A DNA stretch of 55,032 bases from DASPWW01 sp035461345 (GCA_035461345.1 DATHVJ010000187.1:1-55032); one strand, 5' to 3'; shown: positions 1 to 8,713, numbered from the stretch's first letter. Notes: generated by a model from the sequence alone, not told the origin. Translations and numbers: made by a program.

Positions 1-348
1 GTCGCCGAGCCCGCCGAGGTAGACGACCCGGCCAACCCCCTCGCGCTTCGCCATCTCGGCGAAGTTGAGCGCGCCCCGCCGCTCGCGCTCCTCGAAGTCG
101 CCTCCGCCGCCCCGTCCCATCGCGTGGACGAGGTAGTAGGCAACCTCGACTCCCGCGCCCGCTCCCCGAAGCGAGTCCGCGTCGAGGACGTCGCCCTGGC
201 GAAGCTCGATCCGGCGATCGTGAAGGGCGGCGGCCCGCGAGGTGTCTCTGGCCAGGCAGCGGACCTCCCACCCGCCGGCCGCGAGCTCGCGCGCGAGGCG
301 GCCGCCGATGAACCCGGTCGCCCCGGTTACCAGCGCTCTCCGGGGCAC
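1..348 (-). CDS. NAD(P)-dependent epimerase/SDR (N-terminal part, cut by window edge)
   Basis: Translated from GTG at 348, the protein opens with VPRRALVTGATGFIGGRLA, the Rossmann-fold GxxGxxG motif of atypical short-chain dehydrogenases and nucleotide-sugar epimerases. It continues through an RxGDVLD stretch typical of the second half of the NAD-binding domain and ends near VVYLGGLGD at the window edge; 116 codons are visible. The AxxGxxYLVHAMG-like region after the nucleotide-binding half resembles YbjT/NAD(P)H-binding proteins rather than sugar epimerases with a Tyr-x3-Lys active site, but the catalytic part lies outside the window. The start is 1 nt past the stop of the upstream 109-aa gene, so the two probably form one transcript. 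Confidence 0.75.
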   Translation of the reverse strand, partial: MPRRALVTGATGFIGGRLARELAAGGWEVRCLARDTSRAAALHDRRIELRQGDVLDADSLRGAGAGVEVAYYLVHAMGRGGGGDFEERERRGALNFAEMAKREGVGRVVYLGGLGD

Positions 349-349
349 G

Positions 350-679
350 TCAGCGTTTCCGGGCCGGCCCTCCGCGCGGGAGCGGCAGCCCGAAACTCAC
401 CCGCTCGGGGTCGAAGTCCGACACCAGCGGAACACCGAGATGGCGAGCGAGACGGTAGCTCCAGGCATACGGCCACGGGACGGGGACCTCAGGGGCGAAC
501 CTGGCGACGGTCCCGTCCTTGCGGTCAACCTCGAGGTAGATGGTCGAGGTGGGAAGGACCAACCCGTGCGGCGCACCGATCCCGGTCACGCGCACGGCCT
601 TCGGGCCACCGCCCGACAGCGCGCCGCGGGCGCCGCGGACCGCACGGGTGAGCTGGAACGGGTTCAGGTACCAGGGCAT
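350..679 (-). CDS. conserved hypothetical protein, 109 aa
   Basis: A 109-residue protein starting MPWYLNPFQLTRAVRGARGA at the ATG at 677-679. It has no signal peptide or membrane segment. The middle reads as beta strands (IYLEVDRKDGTVARF) followed by a Pro/Trp/Tyr-rich patch (PVPWPYAWSYRLARHLGVP). I do not recognise the family. Its stop lies directly before the GTG of the SDR gene, which suggests an operon and perhaps a related role, but the sequence gives no function. Confidence 0.6.
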   Translation of the reverse strand: MPWYLNPFQLTRAVRGARGALSGGGPKAVRVTGIGAPHGLVLPTSTIYLEVDRKDGTVARFAPEVPVPWPYAWSYRLARHLGVPLVSDFDPERVSFGLPLPRGGPARKR

Positions 680-705
680 CGGCTCGGCTCCCGCCGAGGG
701 GTCGG

Positions 706-987
706 TCAGTAGCCTGCCCTGCCGCCCGCCGTCGAGCCGCGGGTGAACAGGCGGTACACGAGCAGCAGCAGGATCGAGCCGCCGATCGCGATCAGCCACG
801 TCCCGATGTCGAAGAACTCGTCGATCTCGCCGATGTCGAGGGCGCTGGCGATGAAGCCGCCGACGAGGGCGCCCGCGATCCCGATCAGCGTCGTGACGAT
901 GAACCCGCCCGGGTCGTCGCCCGGGAGGATCAGCTTCGCGATCGCGCCGGCGAAGAGGCCGAGGATGATCCAACCGATGATTCCCAC
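706..987 (-). CDS. GlsB/YeaQ/YmgE family small membrane protein
   Basis: Ninety-three residues starting MGIIGWIILGLFAGAIAKLI, with the GxxxGxxAKLxxPG signature of transglycosylase-associated (GlsB/YeaQ/YmgE) proteins and three hydrophobic segments (about 3-20, 28-48, 62-82) separated by small loops. The last segment is followed by a short basic, Gly-rich tail. The GTG start at 985-987 is supported by a strong AAAGGAG Shine-Dalgarno about 7 nt upstream. The family is general-stress-associated in many bacteria; its molecular function is not established. The gene is divergent from the sulfotransferase at 1092 and shares a short intergenic region containing a 16-bp perfect palindrome. Confidence 0.85.
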   Translation of the reverse strand: MGIIGWIILGLFAGAIAKLILPGDDPGGFIVTTLIGIAGALVGGFIASALDIGEIDEFFDIGTWLIAIGGSILLLLVYRLFTRGSTAGGRAGY

Positions 988-1060
988 GCTTGACTCCTTT
1001 GTAGGGGGCGAGGCACGACCGAGCTACCCCGTCTCGAGCGAGTTCAAACGGCGCACGTCC

Positions 1061-1076
1061 GGCGCGGATCCGCGCC
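1061..1076. promoter_or_regulatory. 16-bp perfect palindrome between divergent genes
   Basis: GGCGCGGATCCGCGCC is its own reverse complement and lies in the 104-nt region between the GlsB-like gene and the sulfotransferase, immediately before the putative -10 box of the latter. Position and symmetry fit an operator for a dimeric repressor; in such GC-rich DNA chance is also possible. Confidence 0.35.
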
Positions 1077-1078
1077 GC

Positions 1079-1084
1079 TACGCT
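1079..1084 (+). promoter_or_regulatory. putative -10 box (TACGCT) of a leaderless gene
   Basis: TACGCT fits TANNNT and ends 7 nt before the GTG at 1092, so transcription would start at or next to the start codon. No Shine-Dalgarno is present. No clear -35 box is seen. The same spacing recurs at many genes in the window. Confidence 0.4.
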
Positions 1085-1091
1085 GCGCCAC

Positions 1092-2081
1092 GTGCCGGAG
1101 ATCCGAGACCCGATCTTCGTCGGCGGAACGCAGCGCAGCGGCACGCACGCGACCGCGGGCCTGATCGGCGCCCACCGGGCGGTTGCGCACCTGCCGCGGG
1201 AGATGAAGTTCCACGCCCACCAGCTCGGGCTCCCCGGGGTGATCGCCGGCCGCACCTCGCCGCGCGCGTTCGCGCAGCGGATGCGCGACTTCTGGTGGAA
1301 GCGGCCGTACCGCGAGGGGCGAACGCGCGGGCTCTACAAGACGATCCCGCGGGAGCGCTTCGACGCGGCGCTGGCAGAGTTCCTGGACGCCTCGCGCGCC
1401 ACGCCGCTTCGCCACCGGCTGCCGCGGCGCCCCCGTCCCGACCTCGTCGGCCCGTCGCGCGATCTGGTCAAGGCGCTGTTCGACCCGATCGCCGTCGAGG
1501 ACGGCGCGCCGCGGTGGGTGGAGATGAGCCCGCGGAACGCCCAGTTCGCTCCCGATCTGCTGGAGATGTTCCCGGACATGAAGCTCGTGTACTCGATCCG
1601 GGACGGGCGCGACGTCGCCTGCTCGCTCGTCCGGCTCCCGTTCGGCCCCGAGAACGTGCTCGCGGCGCTGGCGCGCTGGAGCCTGCACCTGCGGCGGGCC
1701 GACGCGTCGGTTCGCCGGCTGCCCGGCGACCGGGTGCTGGCGATGCGGCTCGAGCAGCTGCTGCTGACGCGGCGCGAGGAGCGCTTCGCGGCGCTGCTCG
1801 AGTTCCTCGAGCTCGACGAGGACGAGGCGATCCGGGCCACGTTCGAAGGGGAGCTGACGCCCGAGAACGGCCACCTGGGGAGGTGGCGGGTCGAGCTCCC
1901 CGCCCCCGAGCGCGACGAGCTCGACCGCCGCTATCGCGAGGTGCTCGAGCAGATGGCCATCGACGGGATCGCGTCGCGGCCGGACCCCGACCCGCTGCCG
2001 GCCGACTTCGCGGCCGTGCCGGCGGGCGAGCTCGGCTCGGCGATCGATCCGTGGGCGGACGGGCGCGCTGAGCACGCGTAG
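1092..2081 (+). CDS. sulfotransferase family protein
   Basis: A 329-aa PAPS-dependent sulfotransferase by motif. The 5'-phosphosulfate loop is near the N-terminus (IFVGGTQRSGTH, residues 7-18) and the 3'-phosphate-binding strand is LVYSIRDGRDVA near residue 180. The C-terminal half is helical and rich in Arg/Asp/Glu, as in cytosolic-face bacterial members. The transferred sulfate would go to an unknown hydroxyl or amine acceptor. GTG is the only start consistent with the first strand. It shares its architecture with the sulfotransferases at 28869 and 33547 (W-rich segment, then GLYK.IPRERFDAAL) and so is a paralogue of those genes. It is followed by a GT-C-like membrane gene. Confidence 0.85.
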   Translation: MPEIRDPIFVGGTQRSGTHATAGLIGAHRAVAHLPREMKFHAHQLGLPGVIAGRTSPRAFAQRMRDFWWKRPYREGRTRGLYKTIPRERFDAALAEFLDASRATPLRHRLPRRPRPDLVGPSRDLVKALFDPIAVEDGAPRWVEMSPRNAQFAPDLLEMFPDMKLVYSIRDGRDVACSLVRLPFGPENVLAALARWSLHLRRADASVRRLPGDRVLAMRLEQLLLTRREERFAALLEFLELDEDEAIRATFEGELTPENGHLGRWRVELPAPERDELDRRYREVLEQMAIDGIASRPDPDPLPADFAAVPAGELGSAIDPWADGRAEHA

Positions 2082-2122
2082 CATCGCGACCCGAGACGGC
2101 GGCTGAAAGGATCCCCCGCCCG

Positions 2123-3835
2123 ATGTCCGCGGCGCGGCCCCAGATCACGGCCAGGGAGCTGCTCCTCGTCGCGCTCGGAGCCGTCGCGCTGTCGGTGGTC
2201 ATGAACTGGCCGCTGATTCTCAACCTCGGCGACGACATACCCAAGGACCTCGGCGACCCCCTCGTCCAGGCGTGGCAGGTGGCGTGGGGCGGCCACGCCC
2301 TCGCGAACCAACCGCTCGAGTTCTTCCAGTCGAACCAGTTCTGGCCGCTGGACGACACGCTGGCATTCTCGGACGCTCTCCTCGGCTACGCCCCGGCGGG
2401 CCTGATCGGGTCCGGGCCCGAGGCGGCGGTGGTTCGCTACGACCTGCTGTTCCTGTTCGCGTACGCGCTCGCGTTCGGCGGCGCGTACCTGCTCGCGCGC
2501 GAGCTCGGCGCCGGGCCCGCGGGCGCCGTCGTGGCCGGAGCGGCGTTCGCGTTCGCTCCGTTCCGGCTCGAGCAGGACGGACACATGCACGTGATCTCCA
2601 GCGGCGGCGGCCCACTGGCGCTGGCGCTCGGCGTCCGCGGCTACCGGCTGCGCCGGCCGTGGGTGGTGGTGGCGGCGTTCGCAGTCGCGACGTGGCAGCT
2701 CTCGCTCGGGTTCACTCTCGGGCTCCCGCTCGCGTACCTGCTCGGGGCGACCGGGCTCGTCGCCGCGGCAGTGTGGCTGCGTCGCGGGCGGCCGGTTCTG
2801 GACCGGCGGCTGGTCGTCGCCACGATCGCCGGCGTGGTGCTGTTCGGCGGCTGCGCGGCCGTGATCAGCCGCCCCTACCTCCGGGTCGCCGACGAGCATC
2901 CCGAGGCGACCCGAGGGCCGGCGGAGGTCGCGAGCTACTCCGGCCCGGTGTACGCGTTCCTCGTCGCGCCGGACGAGAACCCGATCTGGGGCGGCGCGAC
3001 CGCGAGCCTGCGCGACGACCTCGAGCACTTCCCCGAGAAGACGCTGTTCCCGGGGCTCGTGATCGTCGCGCTGGCGATCGCGGGGCTGTGGTCGTCGACG
3101 TATCCGCGCCGCACGCGGATCGTGCTCGCCGCGGCGGTGGCGGCGATCTCGGTGCTCGCGCTGGGCTTCAAGGAGGAGGGAGGGCTGCTGTGGCCCTACC
3201 GCGTCGTGTACGAGACGCTGCCGGGATGGGAGGGGATCAGGACCCCGGGGAGGCTGATGACGTTCTCGTCGCTGGGCCTGGCGCTGCTCGCAGCCGCCGG
3301 CGCCGAGCTGGCGATGCGCGCGGCCCGCTCGCGCACGGCTGCCCGCGCGGCGCCCGTCGCGGTCGCGACGGTGCTCGCGGCGGCGATCGTCGTCGAGGGC
3401 CGCGGGCTCCCGTTCGACCCCTTCGACGACTTGGCCCAGCCCAGCCCCCCCGATCCTCCCGTCGACGTCGCCGGGATCCCGGCCCCGCAGCTCAACCTCC
3501 CCGCCGAGCGTCCCCACGACAACCGGCGCTACCTGCTGTGGTCGACAAACGGGTTCCCCGACATGGTCAACGGGCGCTCGAGCACGAACCCGGCGTTCAC
3601 CGCGGAGGTGATAGCCCGAGCCCGGAGCTTTCCCGACCGGCGCAGCGCCGCCTACCTGCGCCGGCTCGGGATCCGCACCGTGCTCGTACACCCGCGGCGC
3701 ACCCGGCGGCCGGTATGGGACGACGGCGGCCGGCCGCCGCCGCTGCCCGGCATCGGGGTGACCCGCCGCCGGGAGGGCGACGTGATCGTCTACGAGATCC
3801 GCTCGCCTAGCGGTGCCTCTCGCAACGTCCGCTAG
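2123..3835 (+). CDS. polytopic membrane protein, GT-C glycosyltransferase-like
   Basis: A 570-aa protein with about 10-12 membrane spans and a C-terminal soluble part of about 110 residues. After the first span comes an acidic external loop (DDIPKDLGDPLVQAW, near residues 37-51), as in GT-C enzymes that use polyprenyl-phosphate sugars. His-rich and DEHPE/DENP loops follow later. The C-terminal region (ERPHDNRRYLLWST) is extracytoplasmic in such proteins. I infer a lipid-linked sugar transferase or a YfhO-like membrane protein; the donor and acceptor cannot be read. The ATG at 2123 has GAAAGGA upstream. It sits 41 nt after the sulfotransferase and may be co-transcribed with it. Confidence 0.65.
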   Translation: MSAARPQITARELLLVALGAVALSVVMNWPLILNLGDDIPKDLGDPLVQAWQVAWGGHALANQPLEFFQSNQFWPLDDTLAFSDALLGYAPAGLIGSGPEAAVVRYDLLFLFAYALAFGGAYLLARELGAGPAGAVVAGAAFAFAPFRLEQDGHMHVISSGGGPLALALGVRGYRLRRPWVVVAAFAVATWQLSLGFTLGLPLAYLLGATGLVAAAVWLRRGRPVLDRRLVVATIAGVVLFGGCAAVISRPYLRVADEHPEATRGPAEVASYSGPVYAFLVAPDENPIWGGATASLRDDLEHFPEKTLFPGLVIVALAIAGLWSSTYPRRTRIVLAAAVAAISVLALGFKEEGGLLWPYRVVYETLPGWEGIRTPGRLMTFSSLGLALLAAAGAELAMRAARSRTAARAAPVAVATVLAAAIVVEGRGLPFDPFDDLAQPSPPDPPVDVAGIPAPQLNLPAERPHDNRRYLLWSTNGFPDMVNGRSSTNPAFTAEVIARARSFPDRRSAAYLRRLGIRTVLVHPRRTRRPVWDDGGRPPPLPGIGVTRRREGDVIVYEIRSPSGASRNVR

Positions 3836-3849
3836 GAAGTGACGAGATC

Positions 3850-3882
3850 CGGGCGCCGCCAGGCAAGGACGCCGGGCGCCCG
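3850..3882. terminator. GC-rich hairpin between convergent genes
   Basis: CGGGCGCC at 3850-3857 pairs with GGCGCCCG at 3875-3882 across a 17-nt loop. A second inverted repeat (CCTAGCG at 3806-3812 with CGCTAGG at 3830-3836) spans the stop codon of the 2123 gene. The location between two convergent genes fits a bidirectional terminator. There is no T-tract. Confidence 0.4.
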
Positions 3883-3939
3883 AACAGCAGCACTATTCGG
3901 GCGACTGAGGACGAAGCGTGGGGGCGGCGATCTGGGCCG

Positions 3940-5685
3940 TCATTTCCGGCGAGACGGCGTGTGAGGTACCGCAAGCAAGGGCTCGCGCGCCGGCACCTGA
4001 GCGCCTGCCCGCTCCGCTCGCCGCTCCCGCAGCCGCAGCGCGGCCAGGGTGACCACCGATCCGCCGAAAGCGAGCCCGATCAGCTGCACCGTCTCGCGAC
4101 CGCCGCTCAGCGGGGTGATCGGGTCCCCCGCCGCGCTCGGCCCGACGATCGCGATCACGGCCCAGCCCAGGACGCCCGCCAGGGCCGGACGGATGTCGCC
4201 GATCCGCGGCGCAGGCGTCGCCAGCGCCGCGAACGCGACAGCGACAGCGAGCGCCGCCAGCACCGGCGCCATGGCGAGCCACGCGTCGGTCACCCCGAGC
4301 GCGGTCAGCACGGTGTGCTCGAGGCTTGCGTCGCGCAGCCGCACGACCCAGATCGCGGTCCCGTTATCGCCGATCAGCGGGAAGGTGATCGCGCCCGCGA
4401 CCATGAACACCACGGACGGGATCGCGAGGCCGAGCGTCAGCGCCGGGAGCCGGCGGTAGGCGACGGCGAGCCCAAGGGCGAGGAACGGGAGCGTGGGTAT
4501 CAGGAAGCGCGGTCCCGGCGTGCCACCCCCGAACGGCAGCCAGTAGCCGGCGTTGTAGACGAAGTACGCCGCGGCAATCGCGAGGATCACGCGCGCCTCG
4601 GCGCTGCGCCGGGTGCGGCGCATCAGCCACGCCCCGACCACGGCCATCGCGATGACCGGCGTCAGGACCAGGAGGCCGCGGCTGGCGACGAGGAGGTCGA
4701 AGGCGGCGGCGGGGTCGGGGAGCGTGACCCCGAACAGCCCGCCGTCGTTGAGCCCCACCTCGGCGTGGCCGCTGGTTCCCGCGCGCACGATCGCGTCCCC
4801 GTACGCGAACCGCAGCGGGGAGCCGAGCGACCACCAGTTGTAGAGCAGGGCCGGGAGCGCCCCGGCGACCGCCCCGGCGGCGTACCAGGCGCCGCGCGCG
4901 AAGCGGAACGGCCCACCGAGGGCGTAGAAGAACAGCACCGCCCCGACCAGAGCCAGCGGGTACTCGATTGTGACCGCCGCTCCGGCGACGAGCCCGGCGG
5001 CGGCGACGAGCCCGAGCCTCGCCGGGCCGCGGCGCTCGCGGAACAGCAGCGCGAACGCCCCGAATCCGAGCGCCGCGGCGAGCACGTGCGACATGTACTC
5101 GGAGGCGAACGTCATCACGATCGTGCCGAGCCCGAGCGTGACCGCCGCGGCGGTCCCGTACCCGGGCTCGATCCGGTCGGCGACCCAGCGGACCCCGAGC
5201 AGCAGCAGGACCGCCGGGATCACCGCTCCGACCAGGGTCAGCGCCCACACCATCGGCGCCTCGACCTCGATCCGGTCCCACACCCGACGGGCACGGTCGA
5301 CGCTGAACCCGAACTCGGCGAACGGGGGCGCCGTGCTGGCGGCGAACGTCCACCGCGGGTGGTCGGTCCGGTGGGCGTTGCGGGCCGCGTCTCGCGCCCA
5401 CCCGGGCGCTCCGATCGCGTCGAGACCGAGATACGCGGGCACCGTGATCGCCGACAGCCCCGGCGCCTTGACTGAGTAGTAGTGACGGTCGATCCATGCC
5501 TTGTCCTGGGTCTGCCAGTGCCAGCGGTCGATCTCCGCCGTGCCGTCGGCGAGCGCCCGCGTCTGGGCGTAGAAGGCCGTCTGCGCCCACCCCATCGCGT
5601 GCATGAGCAGCCCCCACGCGATGCCGAGGGAGACGACCGCGGCGATCCCGGCGCGACCGCGAAACCCGAGTGCCATCCGTCTCAC
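3940..5685 (-). CDS. polytopic membrane protein, GT-C/PMT-like
   Basis: About 580 residues with 11-12 hydrophobic spans. The first periplasmic loop carries paired acidic and aromatic residues (GTAEIDRWHWQTQDKAWIDR, then HYYSVKAPG), the pattern seen in protein O-mannosyltransferase and ArnT-like GT-C enzymes. A later loop contains GGGTPGPRFLIPTLPF, resembling the RYxxP motif of that fold. The C-terminus (RERRAERAGAQVPAREP) is cytosolic and basic. I chose GTG at 5683-5685 because TACACT lies 8 nt upstream; ATG at 5674-5676 is an alternative three codons later. Function inferred: sugar transfer from a lipid carrier on the outer face of the membrane. Confidence 0.65.
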   Translation of the reverse strand: MRRMALGFRGRAGIAAVVSLGIAWGLLMHAMGWAQTAFYAQTRALADGTAEIDRWHWQTQDKAWIDRHYYSVKAPGLSAITVPAYLGLDAIGAPGWARDAARNAHRTDHPRWTFAASTAPPFAEFGFSVDRARRVWDRIEVEAPMVWALTLVGAVIPAVLLLLGVRWVADRIEPGYGTAAAVTLGLGTIVMTFASEYMSHVLAAALGFGAFALLFRERRGPARLGLVAAAGLVAGAAVTIEYPLALVGAVLFFYALGGPFRFARGAWYAAGAVAGALPALLYNWWSLGSPLRFAYGDAIVRAGTSGHAEVGLNDGGLFGVTLPDPAAAFDLLVASRGLLVLTPVIAMAVVGAWLMRRTRRSAEARVILAIAAAYFVYNAGYWLPFGGGTPGPRFLIPTLPFLALGLAVAYRRLPALTLGLAIPSVVFMVAGAITFPLIGDNGTAIWVVRLRDASLEHTVLTALGVTDAWLAMAPVLAALAVAVAFAALATPAPRIGDIRPALAGVLGWAVIAIVGPSAAGDPITPLSGGRETVQLIGLAFGGSVVTLAALRLRERRAERAGAQVPAREPLLAVPHTPSRRK

Positions 5686-5803
5686 CGCGCGCGAGTGTAG
5701 AGATCGCACGTTCGGCGGTCGCCCACCCGGCCTGGGTCCCGATGCTCCGCCGCGGTGACTAGGATTGCGCCGTGGGCCGGCTCCGCAACGCTTGGACGGC
5801 GCA

Positions 5804-6727
5804 ATGAGGGTTGCGGTCGTAGACATGGGCACGAACTCGACCCGGCTGCTGGTCGGCGAGATCGAGGGCGGCCGCGTGCCCGAGCTCGAGCGACGCAGCC
5901 GCGTGACGAGGCTCGGTCGCGGCGTCGACCTCTCGGCCCAGCTGTGCACCGACGCGATCGACGAGGTGTGCCTGGTGGTCGGGGAGTACATCGAGGCGTA
6001 CGAGGAGCTGGGCGCCGAGCAGGTGATCGCGATAGCCACCTCGGCCGTCCGCGACGCCGCCAACGCCGACGCCTTCGTCGCCGAGCTGCGCGAGCGCTTC
6101 GCGCTCCACGCGCGGATCCTCGACGGCGGCGAGGAGGCCCACCTCACCTACCTCGGGGCGACCTGGGACCGCCCCCCCGAGATCGACACGCTTGTGGTCG
6201 ACATCGGCGGCGGCAGCACGGAGCTGATCGTGGGCACGGGTGGCGAGGTCGGCTCGTTCGCGTCGCTGCAGTGCGGCACCGTCCGCCACACGGAGCGCTA
6301 CCTGGCCGCCGATCCGCCCGAGGCCTCCGGGCTCGAGGACCTCGCGGCCGACGTCCGGGGGCTGATCGAGGCCGAGCTGCCGGCCGACTCGCGGCCCGTC
6401 GCGTCCGCCGGGATCGCCGTCGCCGGCACGCCGACGTCGCTGGCCGCAATCGACCTCCGACTCGACCCGTACGATCGTGATGCCGTGCACGGTCACAGGC
6501 TGTCGCTGAACTCGATCCAGCGCATGTGCTCGGAGCTGTCGGCGCTGACGCTCGGCGAGCGGCGCAAGGTCACCGGGCTGCATCCGGATCGCGCCCCGAC
6601 GATCGTCGCCGGCGTAGTGATCCTGATCCAGGTCATGCGCGCGTTCTCGCTGTCCGAGATCGAGGTCTCCGAGCACGACATCCTCCACGGCGCCGCGCTC
6701 GAGGCGGCGAAGGCGGCGGTGCCGTGA
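5804..6727 (+). CDS. ppx: exopolyphosphatase / GppA phosphatase family
   Basis: A 307-aa ASKHA-fold enzyme of the Ppx/GppA family, which removes phosphate from polyphosphate or from pppGpp. Phosphate-1 motif: VAVVDMGTNSTRLLV at residues 3-17. Phosphate-2 motif: VVDIGGGSTELIVG around residue 130. The single-domain length (about 300 aa) is the usual actinobacterial short form without the C-terminal HD domain. ATG at 5804 places the first beta strand directly at the N-terminus. In many actinobacteria this gene lies next to eno and divIC; here it is about 33 kb away. Its stop overlaps the GTG of the next gene (GTGA), which indicates translational coupling. Confidence 0.9.
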   Translation: MRVAVVDMGTNSTRLLVGEIEGGRVPELERRSRVTRLGRGVDLSAQLCTDAIDEVCLVVGEYIEAYEELGAEQVIAIATSAVRDAANADAFVAELRERFALHARILDGGEEAHLTYLGATWDRPPEIDTLVVDIGGGSTELIVGTGGEVGSFASLQCGTVRHTERYLAADPPEASGLEDLAADVRGLIEAELPADSRPVASAGIAVAGTPTSLAAIDLRLDPYDRDAVHGHRLSLNSIQRMCSELSALTLGERRKVTGLHPDRAPTIVAGVVILIQVMRAFSLSEIEVSEHDILHGAALEAAKAAVP

Positions 6728-6957
6728 GCCCAGAGAAGCGCGGCAAGGGGCAGAAGAAGGGCCAGGGCTCCGGCTCGGGCCGCAAGAAGGGCCCGCCGAA
6801 GGGGACGAGCCCGACCGCGAAGCGCCAGCAGAAGCGGCGCGAGGAGAAGCTCGCGCTCGTGCGCGAGCAGATCGAGGACGGGTCGCTGACGATCAGGCAG
6901 ATGACGCCCGAGGAACGAAAGAAGTACCCCCCTCGGACGAAGAAAGAAGACAACTAA
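6724..6957 (+). CDS. small highly basic protein, 77 aa
   Basis: GTG at 6724 overlaps the ppx stop in a GTGA arrangement. The first half is Lys/Gly/Arg-rich and probably disordered (SPEKRGKGQKKGQGSGSGRK). The second half is a predicted helix (TAKRQQKRREEKLALVREQI) followed by IRQMTPEERKKYPPRTKKED. No known domain is recognised. The charge suggests nucleic-acid or polyphosphate binding; the latter would suit coupling to ppx, but this is inference. A perfect hairpin follows 1 nt after the stop. Confidence 0.65.
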   Translation: MSPEKRGKGQKKGQGSGSGRKKGPPKGTSPTAKRQQKRREEKLALVREQIEDGSLTIRQMTPEERKKYPPRTKKEDN

Positions 6958-6958
6958 C

Positions 6959-6982
6959 GCGAGATGTGCGAGCACATCTCGC
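6959..6982. terminator. perfect 11-bp snap-back palindrome between convergent genes
   Basis: GCGAGATGTGC (6959-6969), two bases GA, then GCACATCTCGC (6972-6982). It lies between the end of the basic-protein gene and the end of the ThDP enzyme gene, so it can terminate both. No T-tract is present. The same 24-nt architecture recurs inside a coding region at 36099-36122, so it may be a dispersed element used as a terminator. Confidence 0.6.
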
Positions 6983-7006
6983 GGGCGCCGGCGGGATGGA
7001 GCCTTC

Positions 7007-8677
7007 CTAGGCGAGCACGGCTTTTCGGGGATACACGACGCTCGGATCTGTCAGCACGTTGACGAGCGCCGGCTTGCCCGACTCGAACGCGCGCTCCAGC
7101 GCCGGGCGCAGCTCAGCCGGCTCGCGCACGAGCTCGCCGCGCCCCCCGAGCGCCTCGACCACCTGGTCGTAGCGGGCGTCCTGGCGCAGCTCCGCGGCGA
7201 TCGAGTACCCGTACAGGAACTCCATCGGGTGCTTCTCCAACGCCCAGATGCCGTTGTTCCCCATCACCCCTACGACCGGGAGGCCGTGGCGGACCATCGT
7301 GTCGAACTCGAGCCCCGAGAACCCGAATGCCCCGTCCCCAAGCAGCACGCAGACCTGACGCTTCGGGTGCGCTACCTTGGCGCCGATCGCCTGGCCGGGC
7401 CCGGCGCCGAGGCAGCCGTACGGACCGGGGTCCATCCAGCATCCGGGCTCGTAGGTCTCGATCACGCGGCCGGCGTAGGAAACGAAGTCGCCCCCGTCCC
7501 CGATCACGATCGCATCCCGGTCGAGCACCTCGCGCAGCTCCCTGTACACGCGCAGCGGGTGCAGCGGCGCGCGCTCGTCGTCGAACTCACCCTGCTCGCC
7601 GGCACGCTTCTCGTTCTCGGTCGCGCGCAGATCGGCGACCCAGCCCTTGGTGCGGTCGGCGCTCGCCCCGGAACCCGCCGCCCCGTCGCGCACCGCGGTG
7701 AGCGTCGCCGCGATGTCGCCGACGAGCGCCACCTCGGGCTGACGGGTCGCCTCGAGCCGGCTGGGCGCAGAATCGAGCTGGATCAGGCGGGTGTCGGCGC
7801 CGAACGAGCCGCCGAATCCCAGCCTGAAGTCGAGCGGGACCCCGACGACAAGCGCCACGTCGGCCTCCTTGAGGCCCTTCCCCCGGGCGCGGCTGAACGC
7901 GAGCTCGTGGTCGGCGGGCAGGCAGCCGCGTCCCATCCCGTTCAGGAAAACCGGGACGCCGATCGCCTCGGCGAGCTCGCGCAGCGCGTCCTCGCCGTGC
8001 GCCCAGTACAGGTTCGTTCCCGCCATGATCACCGGCCGCTCCGCAGCCGCGAGGATCTCCGCCGCCTCTTCGACGCCGCCTGCGGCCGCGCCGCCGGCGG
8101 GCTTCGGCCGCGAGGGGACCTTGGCGTCGGCCTCCTGGAACACGACGTCGAGCGGGTAGTCGACGAACGTCGGCCCGCTCGGGAGCTCGATCGCAGCGTC
8201 GAGCGCGCGGGCGGTGGCGTCGGGGATCGCCGCCGTCTCCTTGACCGTCTCGGCGGACTTCGTCAACGGGGCGACGAACGGGACGTGGTCGACCTCCTGC
8301 AGGCTGCCCGACCCCCATCGCATCTCCGGGGCACGCCCTCCGAGCACGACCAGAGGCGAGCCGTTCTGCTGCGCGCCGGCGATCGCGCTCATCCCGTTCG
8401 TGACGCCGGGGCCGGCGGTCAGACCGCATACACCCACCGTCCGGGTCGCCTTCGCCCACCCCTCGGCCGCCCACGCCGCCGCCTGCTCGTGGCGAGTGTC
8501 GACGACGTCGATGCCCTCGTCCTTGCACCCGTCGTAGATAGAGAACAGGTGGCCGCCGGAGAGCGTGAACAGCTTGCGGACGCCGCGCGACGCGAGCGCG
8601 CGGGCGACGAGCCGCCCGCCGTGGACGGCGCCCGTGCCCTCGCGGGCGTCGGCGCCGGTGGCCTGCTCGGTAGCCAT
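7007..8677 (-). CDS. thiamine diphosphate-dependent enzyme, acetolactate synthase type
   Basis: A 556-aa member of the ThDP-dependent POX/AHAS family. The Pyr domain has the catalytic Glu (DTRHEQAAAWAAEG, E64) that protonates the ThDP aminopyrimidine. A central FAD/nucleotide-like domain follows. The PP domain has the diphosphate-binding motif GDGAFGFSGLEF with NN about 25 residues later (VMGNNGIWALEK). Substrates cannot be read: it could be a catabolic acetolactate synthase, an oxalyl-CoA decarboxylase relative or another 2-keto acid lyase. No small regulatory subunit (ilvH) is adjacent, which argues against the biosynthetic AHAS. ATG at 8675-8677 begins an acidic, non-conserved N-terminus of about 20 residues. 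Confidence 0.85.
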   Translation of the reverse strand: MATEQATGADAREGTGAVHGGRLVARALASRGVRKLFTLSGGHLFSIYDGCKDEGIDVVDTRHEQAAAWAAEGWAKATRTVGVCGLTAGPGVTNGMSAIAGAQQNGSPLVVLGGRAPEMRWGSGSLQEVDHVPFVAPLTKSAETVKETAAIPDATARALDAAIELPSGPTFVDYPLDVVFQEADAKVPSRPKPAGGAAAGGVEEAAEILAAAERPVIMAGTNLYWAHGEDALRELAEAIGVPVFLNGMGRGCLPADHELAFSRARGKGLKEADVALVVGVPLDFRLGFGGSFGADTRLIQLDSAPSRLEATRQPEVALVGDIAATLTAVRDGAAGSGASADRTKGWVADLRATENEKRAGEQGEFDDERAPLHPLRVYRELREVLDRDAIVIGDGGDFVSYAGRVIETYEPGCWMDPGPYGCLGAGPGQAIGAKVAHPKRQVCVLLGDGAFGFSGLEFDTMVRHGLPVVGVMGNNGIWALEKHPMEFLYGYSIAAELRQDARYDQVVEALGGRGELVREPAELRPALERAFESGKPALVNVLTDPSVVYPRKAVLA

Positions 8678-8713
8678 GAATCAGTACACCTACCTGTCCC
8701 TCGCCTCACACTC

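Noticed and set aside
7007..8677. Assignment of the ThDP enzyme as biosynthetic acetolactate synthase (ilvB)
   Set aside because: No ilvH, ilvC or other branched-chain genes are adjacent and the substrate residues cannot be judged by eye; only the family is claimed.
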